This document shows, piece by piece, positions 15,108 to 17,331 of a DNA stretch of 17,331 nucleotides. The translations under genes and the position numbers were made by a program. A model generated the notes under the pieces. That model saw only the letters and a list, made by a program, of their open reading frames with translations, was not told the origin of the DNA and made no database searches. Origin of the DNA: Lactobacillus amylolyticus DSM 11664 (lineage in GTDB: Bacteria > Bacillota > Bacilli > Lactobacillales > Lactobacillaceae); NCBI RefSeq assembly GCF_000178475.1, contig NZ_ADNY01000026.1, positions 1-17,331 on the forward strand, read 5' to 3'. Each line of letters opens with the position of its first letter. Position 1 is the stretch's first letter.

Positions 15108-15136
15108 TTGTTTTTTAACATTTTGAATGCTAAACT
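15108..15136 (+). promoter_or_regulatory. Predicted promoter of a small RNA downstream of dltD
   Basis: TTGTTT (15108-15113) and TAAACT (15131-15136) with a 17-base spacer; the start would be near 15143. It lies 35 bases beyond the dltD stop and points at a structured, terminated segment with no ORF. Confidence 0.5.
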
Positions 15137-15142
15137 TTTTAT

Positions 15143-15270
15143 GTACCGCCACTAAGGAAAGTAGTCATTTTCTCCGGTAGCGAAAATGTTATCTTCTATA
15201 TGTGGTCAGAAGTGGTGGTATTTCACTGTGTGAGCCTAGTTCCAATGTTGGTGGAATTAGGCTTTTTTTA
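15143..15270 (+). ncRNA. Predicted structured small RNA (or leader RNA) after dltD
   Basis: About 128 bases that fold well on paper. An outer stem joins TACCGCCACT (15144-15153) with AGTGGTGGTA (15211-15220), 10 bp with one G-U. Inside it a perfect 7-bp stem pairs CATTTTC (15166-15172) with GAAAATG (15182-15188), loop TCCGGTAGC. An intrinsic terminator closes the 3' end. No open frame of note is present. The DUF975 gene 84 bases further on has its own promoter candidate, so this looks like a separate transcript, but it could be a terminator-type riboswitch for that gene. It does not match T-box, fluoride, THF or purine aptamers by eye. Confidence 0.5.
15233..15270 (+). terminator. Strong intrinsic terminator
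   Basis: AGCCTAGTTCCA (15233-15244) pairs with TGGAATTAGGCT (15252-15263) over 12 bp with one G-U, followed by seven T. It ends the predicted small RNA and also stops any read-through from the dlt operon. Confidence 0.9.
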
Positions 15271-15278
15271 TACCTAAA

Positions 15279-15308
15279 TTAGACTTCATATACAAAGTGG
15301 GCTAAACT
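15279..15308 (+). promoter_or_regulatory. Predicted promoter of the DUF975 gene
   Basis: TTAGAC (15279-15284) and TAAACT (15303-15308), 18-base spacer, directly after the terminator. The -10 context GCTAAACT is the same as in the promoter at 15108-15136. Confidence 0.45.
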
Positions 15309-15353
15309 GTAACAGTTAAGAAAACGTAATTGAAATCATTTTGGAGGAGAAAA

Positions 15354-16055
15354 ATGAGCAGAAAAGAATTAAAACAAGCAGCCAAGGACCAACTTCGTGG
15401 TCATTGGGGCTGGGCAGTTTGTCTGTCATTATTTGCATATGTGATTATTTATGGTGCTGAAGATATTGTGTCTTTGATTTTTGATAAGCGCGAAATCGTT
15501 TATACTCGCATCGATGAAATGGCAAATGGCGTTGTTTATCATCAAAGCACGACTTCATCAGTGATTAATTTAATCGTTAGCGTGCTGCTCGGTTTAATCG
15601 TCTGGGGCGTTTACTACACGCTTTTGCAATTCAGAGACAAAGGCGATCAGCCAAATATCTTCAAAGGCATGTTTAGTGCTTATACTGATGGCAAGTTCAC
15701 GAGTTCATTTATCACTTATTTGGTAGAATTGATCTTCCTTATTTTATGGACGCTTCTGTTCATTATTCCAGGGATTATTAAGGCTTTCTCATATGCAATG
15801 ACGCCATACATCATGAAGGATCTTTATGATGCAGGCAAAACGCCAACGATGACGGAAGCAATTACAAAGAGTCGTCATTTGATGAATGGTCATAAGACTG
15901 ATTTGTTCGTTTTGTGGTTAAGCTTCATCGGTTGGGCTATTCTTAGCGTCATTACTTTGGGAATCGGTTTTATCTGGCTTGTGCCATATTACCGTCAAAC
16001 CATGGTCAACTTTTACCGTGATTTAGCTGGTGACCAATTCCTTAAGGAAAACTAA
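15354..16055 (+). CDS. DUF975 family integral membrane protein
   Basis: A 233-aa membrane protein of the DUF975 family, found widely in Firmicutes; function unknown. The start is typical for the family (MSRKELKQAAKDQLRGHWGWAV), followed by several membrane segments, and WTLLFIIPGIIKAFSYAMTPYIM plus DLYDAGKTPTMTEAITKSRHLMNGHK are its most conserved parts. ATG at 15354 has GGAGGAG 4 bases upstream. An in-frame TTG at 15330 would add eight residues that contain this ribosome site, so it is rejected. A single-gene unit with its own promoter candidate and a strong terminator after it. Confidence 0.9.
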   Translation: MSRKELKQAAKDQLRGHWGWAVCLSLFAYVIIYGAEDIVSLIFDKREIVYTRIDEMANGVVYHQSTTSSVINLIVSVLLGLIVWGVYYTLLQFRDKGDQPNIFKGMFSAYTDGKFTSSFITYLVELIFLILWTLLFIIPGIIKAFSYAMTPYIMKDLYDAGKTPTMTEAITKSRHLMNGHKTDLFVLWLSFIGWAILSVITLGIGFIWLVPYYRQTMVNFYRDLAGDQFLKEN

Positions 16056-16091
16056 ATTATCGCTATTTTAGAGCAGTAAAATATTTTATTG

Positions 16092-16133
16092 AAACCACCT
16101 TCCGTATAATTTGAAATAGGAAGGTGGTTTTTT
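16092..16133. terminator. Strong bidirectional-type terminator whose 3' arm is also a Shine-Dalgarno
   Basis: A perfect 12-bp stem, AAACCACCTTCC (16092-16103) and GGAAGGTGGTTT (16119-16130), followed by T. The loop contains TATAAT (16105-16110). GGAAGGTGG in the right arm lies 6 bases before an ATG at 16134. Confidence 0.9.
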
Positions 16134-16292
16134 ATGCATGATGACAAAAAAGCAAAGATCAAAAGACTTTTTCTGATTCTGAAGTACGTGGCGAGCGCAG
16201 CCATCGTAATCTACCAATTAGCAAAAAAGGTCAATGGACTGAGAAAAAATGATGAAACTCAGGTATACAAAGCAAGCAAAGGAAAAATATAG
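16134..16292 (+). CDS. Small single-pass membrane protein, 52 aa, unknown function
   Basis: An open frame from ATG 16134 to TAG 16290-16292. The N-terminus is charged (MHDDKKAKIKR), a hydrophobic segment covers about residues 12-30 (LFLILKYVASAAIVIYQLA), and the tail is basic and polar. GGAAGGTGG stands 6 bases before the ATG but is the right arm of the terminator hairpin 16092-16133, so a transcript that includes the whole hairpin would hide it. A transcript starting from the TATAAT in the loop would leave it free. The 3' part overlaps the next gene (16249) in another frame by 44 bases. No family recognised. It could be a chance frame, but composition, start signal and membrane helix favour a real gene. 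Confidence 0.5.
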   Translation: MHDDKKAKIKRLFLILKYVASAAIVIYQLAKKVNGLRKNDETQVYKASKGKI

Positions 16293-16497
16293 AGGTCTGA
16301 CAGGCTCGCAGCGCAGTTTTGTTGATCAGGGCTTGGATCAGTTGAAGCAAAGCAAAAAAAACGTGTCGCAACTTGAAAATAAAGATTTAGGTCTGACTAT
16401 TGTTTGTGAACAACATGCTGATATGGTTTTGGTCAAAGATATTTTGTATGAAGCATATCGAAAAAGCGATAATTATCGGGATGCACAAAAAGAATGA
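16249..16497 (+). CDS. Small basic protein, 82 aa, unknown function
   Basis: An 82-aa cytoplasmic protein starting MMKLRYTKQAKEKYRGL and containing LGLTIVCEQHADMVLVKDILYEAYRKSDNY. The strand-helix-helix-strand order and the YTKQAKEKY opening vaguely recall RelE/ParE-type toxins, but the catalytic residues cannot be placed and the frame upstream encodes a membrane peptide rather than an antitoxin. I treat the family as unknown. ATG at 16249 or 16252 could start it; the ribosome site is weak (CTGAG). It overlaps the 52-aa frame at 16134 by 44 bases. A terminator follows 16 bases after the stop, consistent with a real gene end. Confidence 0.7.
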   Translation: MMKLRYTKQAKEKYRGLTGSQRSFVDQGLDQLKQSKKNVSQLENKDLGLTIVCEQHADMVLVKDILYEAYRKSDNYRDAQKE

Positions 16498-16513
16498 ACG
16501 ATTGGAATAATTG

Positions 16514-16541
16514 AAAGAGTAGCGGTTGGCTGCTCTTTTTT
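16514..16541 (+). terminator. Intrinsic terminator after the 82-aa gene
   Basis: AAGAGTAGC (16515-16523) pairs with GCTGCTCTT (16529-16537) with one G-U and loop GGTTG, followed by T run. Confidence 0.85.
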
Positions 16542-16637
16542 ATTTGCTTAAACATGCTTGAATTTCATGAAGGGGGATATAATCAGACGAAAGGGATGAG
16601 ATTTAAGCAGTTTAATTTAGAGGAGAAATTAAATATT

Positions 16638-16932
16638 ATGTTTGGCAGAAAAAAACGTGTTAATGAAGAAAAAATTTTTGGCAATTTTGAATTATTTGCT
16701 AGATGAAGACGAGACGGTGACGGCACCGGAACGCAAGTATTTGTTAAAGGCTAAAAATGAAATTGAAAACGATGTTTATTATCCACGAATTATGAATGAA
16801 TTGACTTATGTGCTGCTTCCTTTAGCTTTGCATGGCAAACTTTATAAGAATGTTAGAGAGTTATATAGTCGTGCGATGCATGATTCTCACCAGGATCAGG
16901 AATGGAACGGCATTAGTTTTATGAGCTTTTAA
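16638..16932 (+). pseudogene. EntA-type bacteriocin immunity protein gene, frameshifted near its start
   Basis: The natural start is ATG 16638 (AGAGGAGA upstream, MFGRKKRVNEEK...), but that frame ends at TGA 16704-16706 after 22 codons. The rest of the protein lies in the +1 frame and runs to TAA 16930-16932: FLAILNYLLDEDETVTAPER, then KYLLKAKNEIEND, and a tail with LLPLALHGKLYKNVRELY. This helical pattern fits the EntA_Immun family, which protects producers of class IIa bacteriocins. The two frames meet at A6T5 (16669-16679); with one A fewer the protein would read NEEKFLAILNYLL, about 97 aa. In-frame TTG 16642 or ATG 16663 could start a 96- or 89-aa product, but neither has a proper ribosome site. 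No bacteriocin gene was seen nearby. It may be decayed, slippage-rescued, or a read error. Confidence 0.72.
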
Positions 16933-16935
16933 AGA

Positions 16936-16980
16936 ATAAAAAAAGATTGGTAATCAACTTATGATTATCAATCTTTTTCT
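16936..16980. terminator. Bidirectional terminator
   Basis: AAAAAGATTG-G-TAATC (about 16940-16955) pairs with GATTA-T-CAATCTTTTT (16963-16977), one mismatch, with A and T runs on each side. It serves the immunity gene on the plus strand and the fragment at 16991 on the minus strand. Confidence 0.85.
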
Positions 16981-16990
16981 TTGCCTAAGC

Positions 16991-17110
16991 TTAAATATTC
17001 CAATGACTGTCAATGTTGTTACTAACATATTCGTCAAGATACTTTGCAGCTTCGCTATCGCTATCTTTCATCATTTCTCTTAATTCCTTAGAGGTAATGG
17101 CTGCTCTCTT
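16991..17110 (-). pseudogene. C-terminal remnant of a small protein, unknown family
   Basis: On the minus strand a frame runs from a stop at 17111-17113 to TAA at 16991-16993 and reads ITSKELREMMKDSDSEAAKY then LDEYVSNNIDSHWNI. The helical, acidic composition and the terminator right behind it suggest a real protein end. No start codon with a ribosome site exists; the sequence before it (17114-17331) has a different character, so the gene appears to be cut there. Confidence 0.45.
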
Positions 17111-17331
17111 TTATTTGCTAGTGATACCAGTTCTGACTGAATACGCGTCACAGAAAATTCTAGTCATTATTTGCAATGGCAAACGTGAGCGTACCTCATA
17201 ATTAGGAAAATAATTCGTTTGCGTTTTATATCCCACAAGCATTAAAGTGGAGAGTTTAGCTAATGAGCTGTTGGAATTAGTTGTAAAAAGAATAGTCGAA
17301 AACGCGTGGTGCTAGTTAAATCGTTTTAGTT
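17111..17331. other. Right-edge region without an assignable gene
   Basis: About 220 bases. The minus strand is open from about 17310 to the stop at 17111-17113 in one frame (contains YFPNYEVRSRLPLQ and IFCDAYSVRTGITSK). On the plus strand GTG 17247 opens 22 codons to TAG 17313-17315 (VESLANELLELVVKRIVENA). Neither is recognised. It may be the edge of a repeated or mobile segment that cut the gene at 16991-17110. Confidence 0.3.

Noticed and set aside
15143..15270. T-box leader, because of AGTGGTGGTA before a terminator
   Set aside because: No stem I or specifier loop, no proper T-box sequence, and too short; the downstream gene is not an amino-acid gene.
15330..15353. TTG start eight codons upstream for the DUF975 gene
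   Set aside because: The added codons are the GGAGGAG ribosome site itself; ATG 15354 begins the family sequence.
16249..16497. Firm RelE/ParE toxin call
   Set aside because: Only a loose outline fits; catalytic residues and an antitoxin partner are missing.
17013..17201. Plus-strand 62-codon hydrophobic frame at the right edge
   Set aside because: It crosses the minus-strand protein remnant and the junction at 17111, has no ribosome site, and its hydrophobic start is the complement of a coding-like tail.
1..17331. CRISPR array, tRNA, rRNA or phage attachment site
   Set aside because: No regularly spaced repeats, no cloverleaf or rRNA-like segments and no integrase seen on either strand.

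Overview
The window looks like the chromosome of a low-GC Lactobacillus of the acidophilus/crispatus/helveticus type. The grounds are an AT-rich sequence, GTG and TTG starts behind strong GGAGG sites, a dltXABCD operon, paired crcB genes, an agr/bacteriocin-type LytTR response regulator and an EntA-type immunity protein. Species cannot be fixed by reading alone.

Layout. 1-2390 is a decayed region. An intact LytTR response regulator (minus) follows a wrecked HPK10-type histidine kinase with two frameshifts and no N-terminus. The kinase ends exactly at the 22-bp inverted repeat of a ~218-bp internally deleted IS30-like element. The other repeat abuts a LysR-type regulator fragment that has lost its N-terminal half. 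2397-3286 is a fluoride-resistance unit: promoter, fluoride riboswitch with terminator, then two overlapping crcB genes. 3318-4640 is a minus-strand CPA2 cation/proton antiporter with a terminator-like hairpin in its leader. 4652-5405 is a frameshifted membrane-protein gene. 5425-7842 is a minus-strand operon of a CbpB/YkuL-like CBS protein (c-di-AMP binding in homologues) overlapping a P1B-type metal ATPase. 7863-8372 has no ordinary gene but holds two similar SD/mini-ORF units and several promoter- and terminator-like signals.

8373-15073 is the core of the window: a membrane-anchored extracellular protein of probable beta-propeller fold, then dltX, dltA, dltB, dltC and dltD. DltA activates D-alanine onto DltC, DltB passes it across the membrane, and DltX and DltD complete transfer to teichoic acid. 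The unusual part is DltD. It is 749 aa: a normal DltD (about 1-432) fused to an extracellular SxxK serine hydrolase (about 433-749). This is the fold of staphylococcal FmtA, reported to remove D-alanine from teichoic acid. At the junction is a run of nine A followed by TAG, so loss of one A would end the protein as ordinary DltD. The window may therefore encode an add-and-remove D-alanylation enzyme whose two forms are set by slippage.

15108-17331 holds a predicted structured small RNA with its own promoter and terminator, a DUF975 membrane protein, a 52-aa membrane peptide whose Shine-Dalgarno lies inside a terminator stem, an 82-aa protein of unknown function, a frameshifted EntA-type immunity gene, and gene remnants at the right edge.

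Caveat: several genes here carry one- or two-base frameshifts. Some may be real decay or slippage, but read or assembly error cannot be excluded from sequence alone.
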